DNA of 19,978 nucleotides from an uncultured Clostridium sp. GTDB lineage: Bacteria; Bacillota; Clostridia; Lachnospirales; Lachnospiraceae. The notes beneath the pieces are model-generated. The model saw only the letters and a program-made list of their open reading frames with translations. It was not told the DNA's origin and did not search any database. Numbering within the stretch: the stretch's first letter is position 1; each line of letters starts with the position of its first letter. The stretch lies in NCBI GenBank assembly GCA_902464345.1, contig CABQJA010000020.1, positions 1-19,978 on the forward strand, given 5' to 3'. Position numbers and translations under genes: made by a program. This document shows positions 1 to 7,587 of the stretch, piece by piece.

Positions 1-1173
1 ATATCCGTCTGGACGAAAGTCCGTTATTGGCTGACTCCGAGCTTCTGGCAGTCCAAGGTACTGACAGGATTGCGGAACTTTCTGCAGAAGCTTTTTGATG
101 TAAAGCCGCATGATAAGAATGATTATTTTACGGTTCGTAACTGGATGATAAGCCGGCGGCTGGGGTTTGCAGTAGTGATTGTTGTTGGATTGATAAGTCT
201 GTATTTTCTGATTACGGTTGCCGGATCCCTGGGTTTAGGAAAAGCTGCGTCAGATGGAGTGCGCGTGTATCGCTATACATCTATTCCGCTACGGTTTGCT
301 GAAGGAAATGTAAAGATTAAGGCAAGAAGCGGATATATAGCATATGAAGGAAATGTAAAGGATGGATATGCAGAAGGATATGGAAATCTGTATAGCAAGG
401 ATTCCAATTTGATATATAGCGGTGAGTTTGGACATGGCCGTTATAACGGTACGGGTACTTTGTTTTATGCAGACGGGCAGACGCAGTATGAAGGAGAATT
501 TGCGGATAACTGTTTTCAGGGGACCGGAATCCTCTATCGCCTGAATGGAAGCAAAGAGTATGAGGGTGATTTCCTGAACGGCTGCAAGGAAGGGCAGGGC
601 AGTCTGTTTGACAGTGGCGATAATATCATATTTACAGGTGCTTTTCACTGTGACGGACTGGTATATAGTCAGTTTCTGGCTAAGAAGACTTCGGAGATCG
701 GAAATATTTATACAGGCAGCAGCCGAATATACAGTAATGATGCGGATACGCTGGTTTATATGGAGGATATACAGGCGATGTATCGGATCGATCAGATGCA
801 GACCAGCGTGGAGGACGAACCGGTAATCTCTCAGGTTTATGTACTGAATTCTGAATTGATATATGGGCAGACTGTGATAAGCAGTCTGGATGATCTGACG
901 AAAGTAATGGGAGAACCGGAGTTTCAGGGAAATACTTATATAACGCTTCCTGAGGCTGTGGCTGTGGAGCTGATCAATCAGAAGGGAAATCCATTGAACA
1001 TCGATACACAGCTGGAAACCGCGGCTGTATATGATGAGGTTCAGACTGTGGAGAGCTACCAGACTATGTCGGAGATTTATTTATATGTATATCAGACAGA
1101 TGATTTGATTTATACCTTCTTTTGTGAGGACCGGAATGCTCCGTTCTTTATGTATATGATCGAACAGGTATAA
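1..1173 (+). CDS. Membrane-anchored MORN-repeat protein, 5' partial
   Basis: The frame is open from base 1, so the true start is probably upstream. The TTG at 70 would give 367 residues, but 23 further open codons precede it and it has no good ribosome binding site. Counted from that TTG, residues 31-53 form one hydrophobic membrane segment preceded by basic residues (SRR), which predicts a cytoplasmic N-terminus and an external C-terminus. Residues 92-192 hold four full MORN repeats plus a partial one, each of the form Y-x-G-x-F-x-x-G-x-x-x-G-x-G (start points near 92, 116, 140, 164 and 188). The last 140 residues are a mixed domain I do not recognise. MORN repeats form elongated beta-hairpin arrays that bind proteins or lipids; no enzyme activity is implied. 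It leads a run of three envelope proteins before the CIS structural genes. Role in anchoring or docking is inference. Confidence 0.85.
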   Translation: MSVWTKVRYWLTPSFWQSKVLTGLRNFLQKLFDVKPHDKNDYFTVRNWMISRRLGFAVVIVVGLISLYFLITVAGSLGLGKAASDGVRVYRYTSIPLRFAEGNVKIKARSGYIAYEGNVKDGYAEGYGNLYSKDSNLIYSGEFGHGRYNGTGTLFYADGQTQYEGEFADNCFQGTGILYRLNGSKEYEGDFLNGCKEGQGSLFDSGDNIIFTGAFHCDGLVYSQFLAKKTSEIGNIYTGSSRIYSNDADTLVYMEDIQAMYRIDQMQTSVEDEPVISQVYVLNSELIYGQTVISSLDDLTKVMGEPEFQGNTYITLPEAVAVELINQKGNPLNIDTQLETAAVYDEVQTVESYQTMSEIYLYVYQTDDLIYTFFCEDRNAPFFMYMIEQV

Positions 1174-1196
1174 GGATCAGAGGGATTATGATAGAT

Positions 1197-1213
1197 TCCC
1201 TGCATGACAGGGA
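1197..1213 (+). promoter_or_regulatory. Small stem-loop just before the TolC-like gene
   Basis: TCCCTG at 1197-1202 pairs with CAGGGA at 1208-1213 around a 5-base loop. It sits immediately before the ribosome binding site (GGGAGG region, about 1217-1222) of the gene starting at 1227. There is no following T run, so it is not an intrinsic terminator. It could shape translation or mRNA processing, but a 6-bp stem may also be chance. Confidence 0.35.
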
Positions 1214-1226
1214 GAAGGGAGGAATT

Positions 1227-3290
1227 ATGAAAATAGGGAAGATATTACTGACAGTGCTGATGAGTGCTGTGCTGGTAATAAATACACTGATATGCTATCC
1301 GGTATCCGGAATTATGCTGACTCAACAGGATACAACAATTCCTTCCGGTAAGACGATCACCATTACACAGGCGAAGTCACTGGGACTTAGCAACAGTTCC
1401 GATTATTCCTCTCTGCAGAGCAAGCTGGCACTGGCGCAGGTCCGGTATTCCCAGTCGGTGAAGAGTCTTCAGTTGAAGAAGAAGAACCAGTCAACCTTTC
1501 GCTGGACACCTCTGTTGAATTTCAAATTCCCGGAAGATCCGACGCTGAAGGAAGAAGTAGAATATACATATAAGCCACTGGAGCTTCAATCAGATATAGA
1601 TGTGCTAAAGCATCAGATACTGGATAATCGATATGCAGTTTATGAAGAAATAACATTGCTCTATGTGGAGTGTTATACACTTCAGGAGAAAATCACATTC
1701 TATGAGACGCGTTTAAATACACTTCAGGAAACGCAGGAGAAGAATCAGGCAAGACTGGCAATAGGGCAGGCAACACAGAACGATGTGGACAAGATCGGTT
1801 CTGATGTAGAGAAAGTACAGACACAGCTTTTAGGTGATATGAGAAATTATGAGACTGCGAAGGATAAGCTGTCTGATGCAATGGGACTGGATGTCAGGAG
1901 CGGATATACCTTTATGAATCCGTATATCAGTGCTGAAATAACAAGGGATGATATAGAAGGAATCCTGAATGATACTTATGAGAGAGACCAGGGATATTAT
2001 GAAGCACAGGTTAATACCTCGAATGCGTTGCTGGAGTTGAATACAAATAATCAATTGATGTCAAATCAGTATGGGACAAACATGAATTTGATCAATAGTT
2101 TTGTACAGCAGGTTCTGAATGGAGAAGATGTAGACCAGGCGGCATTCCGGTTAAAATATGATGAGTTTCTTCAGAAAATAGATGCCCCATGGCAGGGAAA
2201 ATTCAAAATATTATTTATTAAGATTCCCAAAGAATGGAAAAAGGGTGAAGTAGACGGTATCCGTTATGTAGAGGATGAGCCGTATGCTTTATATGAAGCG
2301 GCATTGAATTATAAAGATGTGTATGATGAGGAGCAGCAGGTTAAAAAGGCTCTTGAAACATCGGTGACAGATAGCTTTAATAACTATATTTCAGTCAGGA
2401 CTACTTATGAAAGTGTGCGGGCACAGGTTGCAGAGGCACAGGAGACGCTTCAGAAGGATACTGCAAAGAATCTGATGGGACAGTTCAGCTATGAGGAGCT
2501 GGCAGATGAACAGACGGAATATGCAGATCTGCAGATGGAAGAATTGGAAGCATTGTCTGATTATACGAAGACATTGGCAAGTTTTGACCGATTGACCTGC
2601 GGGGCAATCAGCGACCGATTGGAAGCACAGGATTCCGGTTCGACAGATGTTATGGGCGGCGGAGTCAGTTATGTAGTAGAAGAGGAAGAAGAGGGTGCAT
2701 ATTATTATATTCATTCGCTGGCATCCGATAATGCGTTTGAGTTTGGCTTATATATACCGGAGAAGCTGGGTGTTACGATCACAGCATATGAGTTGTGGGT
2801 AAACGGAACCCAGATCGGAGACCGTACGGATATCAGCCGGAGTATTAAGCATCTGGCATTGTCAATAGACAGTGTCGATAGTGCATTTGTCAGATTATAC
2901 GATCAGGACACTGTTGTTGACGATTGTGAGATTGATACCTCGGTATATTCCGGCAAGCTGGTCATTACGACCGGTTATCAGATAAAGTCGGATGAATCCC
3001 GTGTGATAGGAACATATACCCTGAATACAAGTGCAGTGACAGGAGTGGCGAGTCTGGAAATACAGACTGATAAGGCGGAGATTCAATATTATGATATCCG
3101 GACAGCGGATGGAATGTATCTGGCGAACCGGGAGAAGATTCCGATCCGGACAGGGTTTAAGTATCTGGGGCTTATTTCTTCGGATATACCCAATCTGACG
3201 TTCTGCTTTTATGGCAGTGACCGGCAGTTGTTATATGAGTGCCGGGCAGATGCGGAAAGCCGGCAGTTAGTAGAGAAAAAAGTGGAGTAA
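1227..3290 (+). CDS. TolC-like outer-membrane-efflux-fold protein with extra C-terminal beta domain
   Basis: I chose the ATG at 1227 (687 residues) because a GGGAGG ribosome binding site lies directly upstream and a signal peptide or anchor follows (basic MKIGK, then a hydrophobic stretch to about residue 23). An in-frame ATG at 1188 would add 13 charged residues. Residues about 45-460 look like the two-fold TolC/OEP architecture: long helices, with the family signature around residues 175-222 (ARLAIGQATQNDV, then a long helix ending LSDAMGLDV), and a second similar helical half around 380-460. After a Gly/Glu-rich linker (about 470-485) come about 200 beta-rich residues that ordinary TolC proteins lack. 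TolC proteins are exit ducts of diderm envelopes; in a likely monoderm they are less understood. No RND pump or adaptor gene is adjacent. The next gene follows after 13 bases. A helical surface or conduit protein of the CIS is inference. Confidence 0.75.
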   Translation: MKIGKILLTVLMSAVLVINTLICYPVSGIMLTQQDTTIPSGKTITITQAKSLGLSNSSDYSSLQSKLALAQVRYSQSVKSLQLKKKNQSTFRWTPLLNFKFPEDPTLKEEVEYTYKPLELQSDIDVLKHQILDNRYAVYEEITLLYVECYTLQEKITFYETRLNTLQETQEKNQARLAIGQATQNDVDKIGSDVEKVQTQLLGDMRNYETAKDKLSDAMGLDVRSGYTFMNPYISAEITRDDIEGILNDTYERDQGYYEAQVNTSNALLELNTNNQLMSNQYGTNMNLINSFVQQVLNGEDVDQAAFRLKYDEFLQKIDAPWQGKFKILFIKIPKEWKKGEVDGIRYVEDEPYALYEAALNYKDVYDEEQQVKKALETSVTDSFNNYISVRTTYESVRAQVAEAQETLQKDTAKNLMGQFSYEELADEQTEYADLQMEELEALSDYTKTLASFDRLTCGAISDRLEAQDSGSTDVMGGGVSYVVEEEEEGAYYYIHSLASDNAFEFGLYIPEKLGVTITAYELWVNGTQIGDRTDISRSIKHLALSIDSVDSAFVRLYDQDTVVDDCEIDTSVYSGKLVITTGYQIKSDESRVIGTYTLNTSAVTGVASLEIQTDKAEIQYYDIRTADGMYLANREKIPIRTGFKYLGLISSDIPNLTFCFYGSDRQLLYECRADAESRQLVEKKVE

Positions 3291-3303
3291 AGGAGGGGCG
3301 ATC

Positions 3304-5847
3304 ATGCAGCGAGTACGGAAAAAGAAGAAAATAAAGTCAATGGCATATATCAGCATAAGCATGGCTGTCTTTTTGACTTTGTTAGGAATCGGTATATATG
3401 CAGTGGCAGCTCCGAATGACGATATGAATCTGACACCGGATTCGGTACATATTAAGAGCGGAGATATTGAGAATTCGACACTGGCAATCGGATCGCATTT
3501 AATCTATATCGGAGCGATGACAGATGAAATATATCAGATCGCATATCAGTCTGCATCGACCTTTTCACAAAGTGATATGTATTATAAGTCCGAGCTGGGC
3601 GGCGGAAGCTGGTATGAAATATCCTCTGCAACTTCAGTGGCAGATATTTCTTCAGAAGGGACACCGGTGGCGGATAGCGTAGTAGAAGCATTATCATTTA
3701 CGCATCATACAAAGTCAGATGGGATTACCTATGATCTTATAACCGGGCAGCCGGTAAATATCTTCAACATTAACGATCCATATGATTTACGAAATATGGA
3801 AGAACTTCGGCCTCTGACCACACAGTATCAGATGCTTGTCAACGGAGCTCAGGAGCCGGAGAAAAATTCGGATGACGATGAGGCTTCGACGACTGAGGAT
3901 ACAGATAGCAATGAGGAACTTCGGTTATTGATTCAGGAATTCTATAATGAAGATCTGAAGACGAACCGGACGCCAGAAAAGCTGGTGGTTCCGGACGAGA
4001 CGGCAATTCAGTGGGAAAACCGGTTAAATGCGGTAAATACGTACTATCAGCAGGTATCTGCGAATCTGGATGAGAGTGATGAGCGTGAGATGCTGAATAC
4101 GATTATGAGTAAGCTGGATGCAGAGAGGAGAGTATATCTGTACACGAAGGTCTATTCTCTGCTGGAGGATTTAGTTGGGAAGATAGATAGTACAAAAAAT
4201 AGTGTGGTGACGGAAGCAATTGTGGAATCACAAAGCAATCTGCAGACAAGCATTAACGAATATGAGGCCAAGGGATTTTCTGACAGCAATTCTGTGCTGG
4301 GGCAAGAGGAGTATACGCTGATGCAGGAGCTGGTGTCGGCTGCAGAGGCTTCGGATTCCCCGGCCTGCAGTACGGTTCTGACAAAGATAGGTTATCTTTA
4401 TAATATAAAGGAAAATACGGTAGATAAAGGAAAAGAAGAATTGGATTATCTAAATTCCGTATTGCTCCCGAAAGGGATAAAGGCATATAAGGAGGCACTG
4501 GCAGCAGGAATATCACAGGAGGCACTGACAACGGCAGGAAGCAATCAGGCATTGCTGGAACGATATACAGAAGAGACTAAAAGCAGTATCAATGCAGTAA
4601 GGACAGAGTATCAGTTCCTGATTCAGGCTAAGGTACTTCGTTTATCAAATGAAGCCGGGCAGGCGTATATGACAACTCTGATTGAAGGCGTGGATGAATT
4701 CCGAAATGCGGTTAAACAGGATAGTGCGAAGGATAAAGCGGAGGAAACCGTAGAACAGTATCTTTTATGGCTAAAACAGCAGCTATCGGATCTGGTAAAT
4801 GCCGGTCGCGGCGGAACAGATATGAGTATCCTGCAGAAAGAAAGAAATGAGCTGCTACAGGAGAAACAGAATGCTCTGGATAATAATAAGCTGGGTGAAG
4901 CAAACCGGCTGGACAGTCTGATTCAGGCGAAAGATCAGGATATTGCGAGACTGGAGCAGGAGTATTCGGAAACACTTTTATCGGAGACGGCCAGTGAGGC
5001 AGATAAGGCATGGGCGGCAGCAAATTTAAGCGCAGGGACAGCAGGAGCCGCTGCATTGACGATCGGTCAGGAAGCGGTCAGTGATATACAAAGTGGCAAT
5101 CTGGATAATGTATCGGATGCATTGAATAGTCTGGAAGCGTTGATGGATGTAAACAGTCATGCGGTCACGGGGGCGATGCAGGATATAGAGAGTGCCCTGG
5201 AATTAACAGGTGATACGGAAAGCAAAGAGGAATTGCTGGCCAAAACAAAGAATCTGATCAGGACCGGAAAGGAAAAAAGTAACCAGGATGGATTGAGTGC
5301 AGCGGAAGTAGAGTCATATCTTCAGGAGTTATTGGGAAGTCCGTTTATAAGTCTATCAGAGAGTGATCAGCAGAAGGCAGTTCTGGCACTGGAATGGTAT
5401 GGAGAAATAAAAAATAATTATGCGATCAAGAATCTGGCAGCTTCCTATAGTGATGTTATGCTGCAGAACGGTTCCAGATATGTATATACGAAACTGGGTG
5501 GAACGGTTGAAGAGTATGCGTCAACGAAAACCATATCCGAGGTACTGGGGTATCGATATGTGTTTGATGATTCACATATGGTTGTAACGCTTCAGAAGGG
5601 CAAGGATTATTATGAATTTACCGCCGGCAGGAGCAGTTTCCGTTCAAATGCCGCGGCAGATACTGCAATGAGTAAAAAAGCGGAGTATCAGACCTGTCTA
5701 TATATTCCGGAAAGCTTTGTAACGAAGAATTTTGACTGTCAGATAGAGTATATAGATAACGGCAGTGCAGCACTCCTGTACACACCGGCACAGAAACAAC
5801 AGGCAGATGAAATATATCAGGCATTATTAACAAAAGGAGGGGATTAG
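3304..5847 (+). CDS. Large anchored helical protein with C-terminal stalk domain (copper amine oxidase-like)
   Basis: 847 residues, with an AAAGGAGGGG ribosome binding site just upstream that overlaps the previous stop. Residues 1-12 are strongly basic and residues 13-36 hydrophobic, ending AVAA, so this is a secreted or N-terminally anchored protein. Residues about 40-180 are mixed beta, about 182-206 are an acidic low-complexity linker, and about 207-715 are mostly helical and coiled coil. Residues about 720-840 resemble the stalk domain named after copper amine oxidase N-terminal domains: a displayed residue or ligand segment, then ISEVLGYRYVFDD, a beta-hairpin, and LYIPESFV; such domains are common on Bacillota surface proteins and are not catalytic. 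The stop codon abuts the next start with no spacer, which ties this gene to the CIS operon. I do not recognise the whole protein; a spacer or scaffold across the cell wall is inference. Confidence 0.7.
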   Translation: MQRVRKKKKIKSMAYISISMAVFLTLLGIGIYAVAAPNDDMNLTPDSVHIKSGDIENSTLAIGSHLIYIGAMTDEIYQIAYQSASTFSQSDMYYKSELGGGSWYEISSATSVADISSEGTPVADSVVEALSFTHHTKSDGITYDLITGQPVNIFNINDPYDLRNMEELRPLTTQYQMLVNGAQEPEKNSDDDEASTTEDTDSNEELRLLIQEFYNEDLKTNRTPEKLVVPDETAIQWENRLNAVNTYYQQVSANLDESDEREMLNTIMSKLDAERRVYLYTKVYSLLEDLVGKIDSTKNSVVTEAIVESQSNLQTSINEYEAKGFSDSNSVLGQEEYTLMQELVSAAEASDSPACSTVLTKIGYLYNIKENTVDKGKEELDYLNSVLLPKGIKAYKEALAAGISQEALTTAGSNQALLERYTEETKSSINAVRTEYQFLIQAKVLRLSNEAGQAYMTTLIEGVDEFRNAVKQDSAKDKAEETVEQYLLWLKQQLSDLVNAGRGGTDMSILQKERNELLQEKQNALDNNKLGEANRLDSLIQAKDQDIARLEQEYSETLLSETASEADKAWAAANLSAGTAGAAALTIGQEAVSDIQSGNLDNVSDALNSLEALMDVNSHAVTGAMQDIESALELTGDTESKEELLAKTKNLIRTGKEKSNQDGLSAAEVESYLQELLGSPFISLSESDQQKAVLALEWYGEIKNNYAIKNLAASYSDVMLQNGSRYVYTKLGGTVEEYASTKTISEVLGYRYVFDDSHMVVTLQKGKDYYEFTAGRSSFRSNAAADTAMSKKAEYQTCLYIPESFVTKNFDCQIEYIDNGSAALLYTPAQKQQADEIYQALLTKGGD

Positions 5848-6441
5848 ATGGCAGATTACACTATAATAGCAGATGTCAGTTCTTATATAGTAAAGACCCT
5901 GCGGGAAAAAATGTGCCCGGAGCCAATTCCGTCCCCAAACAACATTGAGATATCTTCTCCGGCATCGCAGGATGTGGACTATATTGTAGGTCTGTATCTT
6001 TATGAAGTCAAGGAAGAAGGTCAGATTGCACAACCGCCTCTGATGACCAGTGGTGGTGTGCGCTTACAGAAGCCACCTAATCCGTATAGTTTATACTATA
6101 TGGTTTTTATCAATGGTTCTTCCCAGATGGGGCTGAAAGCTCCGGATATTCAAAAAATCATTGGGAGGATAGCGCAGATCGTCAATGATAACAGTTCTGT
6201 GCGGCCAAATCAACTGCAGCCATGGTTAGATGCTGAGGAACCTCCAATTGTACTGTCTCAGGCGAAGATAAGTCTGGAGGAAAAGGTAAGAGTATGGCAG
6301 GCAATCAATAAGCCATATCAGATCAGTCTGTTTTATAAGGCAGCACCGGTCTTCTTATCCAGCGAAGTGATTGTAGACACACCAAGAGTTGTAGATGCTG
6401 CATTTGGAATTAAATCAATGAATGAGGAAGGGAGGAGTTGA
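5848..6441 (+). CDS. DUF4255 (Pvc16-like) tail terminator / cap protein
   Basis: 197 residues, whose ribosome binding site (AAAGGAGGGG) lies inside the end of the previous gene. The protein matches the DUF4255/Pvc16 N-terminal pattern: an N-terminal amphipathic helix (VSSYIVKTLREKM), a beta strand with VGLYLYEVKEE, the NPYSLYYMVFING strand, and the conserved C-terminal block EEKVRVWQAINKPYQISLFYKAAPVFLSSE split over strands that typically contain a W and a P-Y. In eCIS particles this family closes the distal end of the sheath and tube after assembly. It is a hallmark of eCIS rather than of prophage tails or type VI secretion. It begins the structural part of the operon, as in several eCIS loci. 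Confidence 0.88.
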   Translation: MADYTIIADVSSYIVKTLREKMCPEPIPSPNNIEISSPASQDVDYIVGLYLYEVKEEGQIAQPPLMTSGGVRLQKPPNPYSLYYMVFINGSSQMGLKAPDIQKIIGRIAQIVNDNSSVRPNQLQPWLDAEEPPIVLSQAKISLEEKVRVWQAINKPYQISLFYKAAPVFLSSEVIVDTPRVVDAAFGIKSMNEEGRS

Positions 6442-6447
6442 CACTAG

Positions 6448-7182
6448 GTGGAAACATATATCGTCAGACATAGTCTTGATATGGTATTACAGCTGCGGGA
6501 CACGACAACGGGGAAAAGTATTCTTGAGCATAATGTGGTATTCCGAAAAGATGGAAACATCGTATTTTTGGCCAATAAGGGCGGAGGTGTCTATGTGATC
6601 ATGGATACCCCACGGATAAATACCCAATATGAGATAGAAGTATACGGATATGAGACGCAGACGGTCTCTGTGGAATATGGAGAATCAAAGAAGTCATACC
6701 GGATAATAGAAGTACCGTTAATCCCTAAGGAGAGAATGAATCCTGCTATAGATTATGTAACCATAAAAGGCAGAATGGATGGCATAGAGCGTCTGGAAGC
6801 GGTTTCTCTGAATGCAAAGTCTTGTTTTCTTCAGGAATATATTCCGAAGAAACAGCAGCTGATTTACTATGGAAACATGGAGCTTGCGGAGCAGGAATAC
6901 GCATTGCTCAGTAAAGGGAAACAGGAATATCAGCGTTTTCAGATAAAAAAGGTAATTACAAAAACCGGGGTTACGATTCGGCAGCCGTTGAATCAGCCCT
7001 GTGCAGTGAATGATCCGATTGTAAGAATCGTGAGAGGTCAGATAGGGGGAGCAGGAGATTATCTGCTTCGGCTCCGGATAACAGATGATTCGGACACTTA
7101 TCTGGTACGGTATGTAGTCGATGGACAAACATACTATCAAACGGTAGATTCGCAGGAGACAGAAAGAGAACTGGGTAAATAA
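6448..7182 (+). CDS. Unrecognised beta-rich protein of the CIS operon
   Basis: 244 residues from a GTG start with a GGGAGGAG ribosome binding site 10 bases upstream. I do not recognise it. Residues about 8-90 look like a beta-sandwich of the kind seen in carboxypeptidase-regulatory or Ig-like domains (a VLQLRDTTTGKSI strand, a GGGVYVI strand, then YEIEVYGYE and a closing EVPLIP strand). A basic, glutamine-containing middle section is followed by a second beta-rich segment (RGQIGGAGDYLLRLRI and YLVRYVVDGQTYY). There is no signal peptide, membrane segment or catalytic motif. It lies between the cap protein and the PAAR-like tip, with gaps of 6 and 1 bases. A baseplate or tip adaptor, or a linker for cargo, fits the position but is inference. 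Confidence 0.6.
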   Translation: METYIVRHSLDMVLQLRDTTTGKSILEHNVVFRKDGNIVFLANKGGGVYVIMDTPRINTQYEIEVYGYETQTVSVEYGESKKSYRIIEVPLIPKERMNPAIDYVTIKGRMDGIERLEAVSLNAKSCFLQEYIPKKQQLIYYGNMELAEQEYALLSKGKQEYQRFQIKKVITKTGVTIRQPLNQPCAVNDPIVRIVRGQIGGAGDYLLRLRITDDSDTYLVRYVVDGQTYYQTVDSQETERELGK

Positions 7183-7183
7183 T

Positions 7184-7573
7184 ATGGTATATATTACAGC
7201 CGGTACACAATGTATGTGTACATATGGAACAGCACCGAGTGTCTTGAATGTGACATCTCAGAGTACGGTGCTTATGGAAAATAAGCCGGTGGCAACGATT
7301 GCAGATTGTGCACCGAATACGAACCTGCCACCCTTTGCTCTGTGTATTTCACTGCAGAATCCGGCAGTACAGGCAGCAACGGCAGCAGCCTTGGGAGTTT
7401 TGACCCCACAGCCTTGTACGCTGGTTCCGGCGGGTACATGGAGGCAGTCTCAGATGACGACACAGGCAGGCGGTAAGCCCTGTCTGGTTATGGGATGTAC
7501 GTTGACCTGCGGCTTAGGCGGAGGAACAATTACAGTTACATCACCTTCGCAACAAAAGGTAATACATAAATAG
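7184..7573 (+). CDS. PAAR-like (DUF4280) spike-tip protein
   Basis: 129 residues. The DUF4280 pattern is clear: the opening ITAGTQCMCTYGTAPS with Cys10 and Cys12, a D-C-x-P-N-x-N-x-P-P-F segment (41-51), the conserved NPAVQAATAAALGVLTPQPC (59-78), a W near 86, and a glycine-rich end with three cysteines (100, 105, 109). PAAR-like proteins form a small cone that sharpens the spike and can carry effectors. The cysteines may bind a metal, as in other PAAR proteins (family knowledge; the exact ligands are not assigned here). It carries no C-terminal toxin extension, so any effector must be delivered another way. It starts one base after the previous stop, which suggests translational coupling. 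It lies far from the spike gene (16401) that it should cap. Confidence 0.88.
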   Translation: MVYITAGTQCMCTYGTAPSVLNVTSQSTVLMENKPVATIADCAPNTNLPPFALCISLQNPAVQAATAAALGVLTPQPCTLVPAGTWRQSQMTTQAGGKPCLVMGCTLTCGLGGGTITVTSPSQQKVIHK

Positions 7574-7587
7574 AAAGGAGTTAAATT

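Noticed and set aside
70..72. TTG as the true start of the MORN gene
   Set aside because: There is no good ribosome binding site and the frame remains open to base 1, so the gene is treated as 5' partial.
1227..3290. Ordinary drug-efflux outer membrane protein
   Set aside because: No pump or adaptor gene is nearby, the protein has a large extra domain, and it is embedded in the CIS operon.
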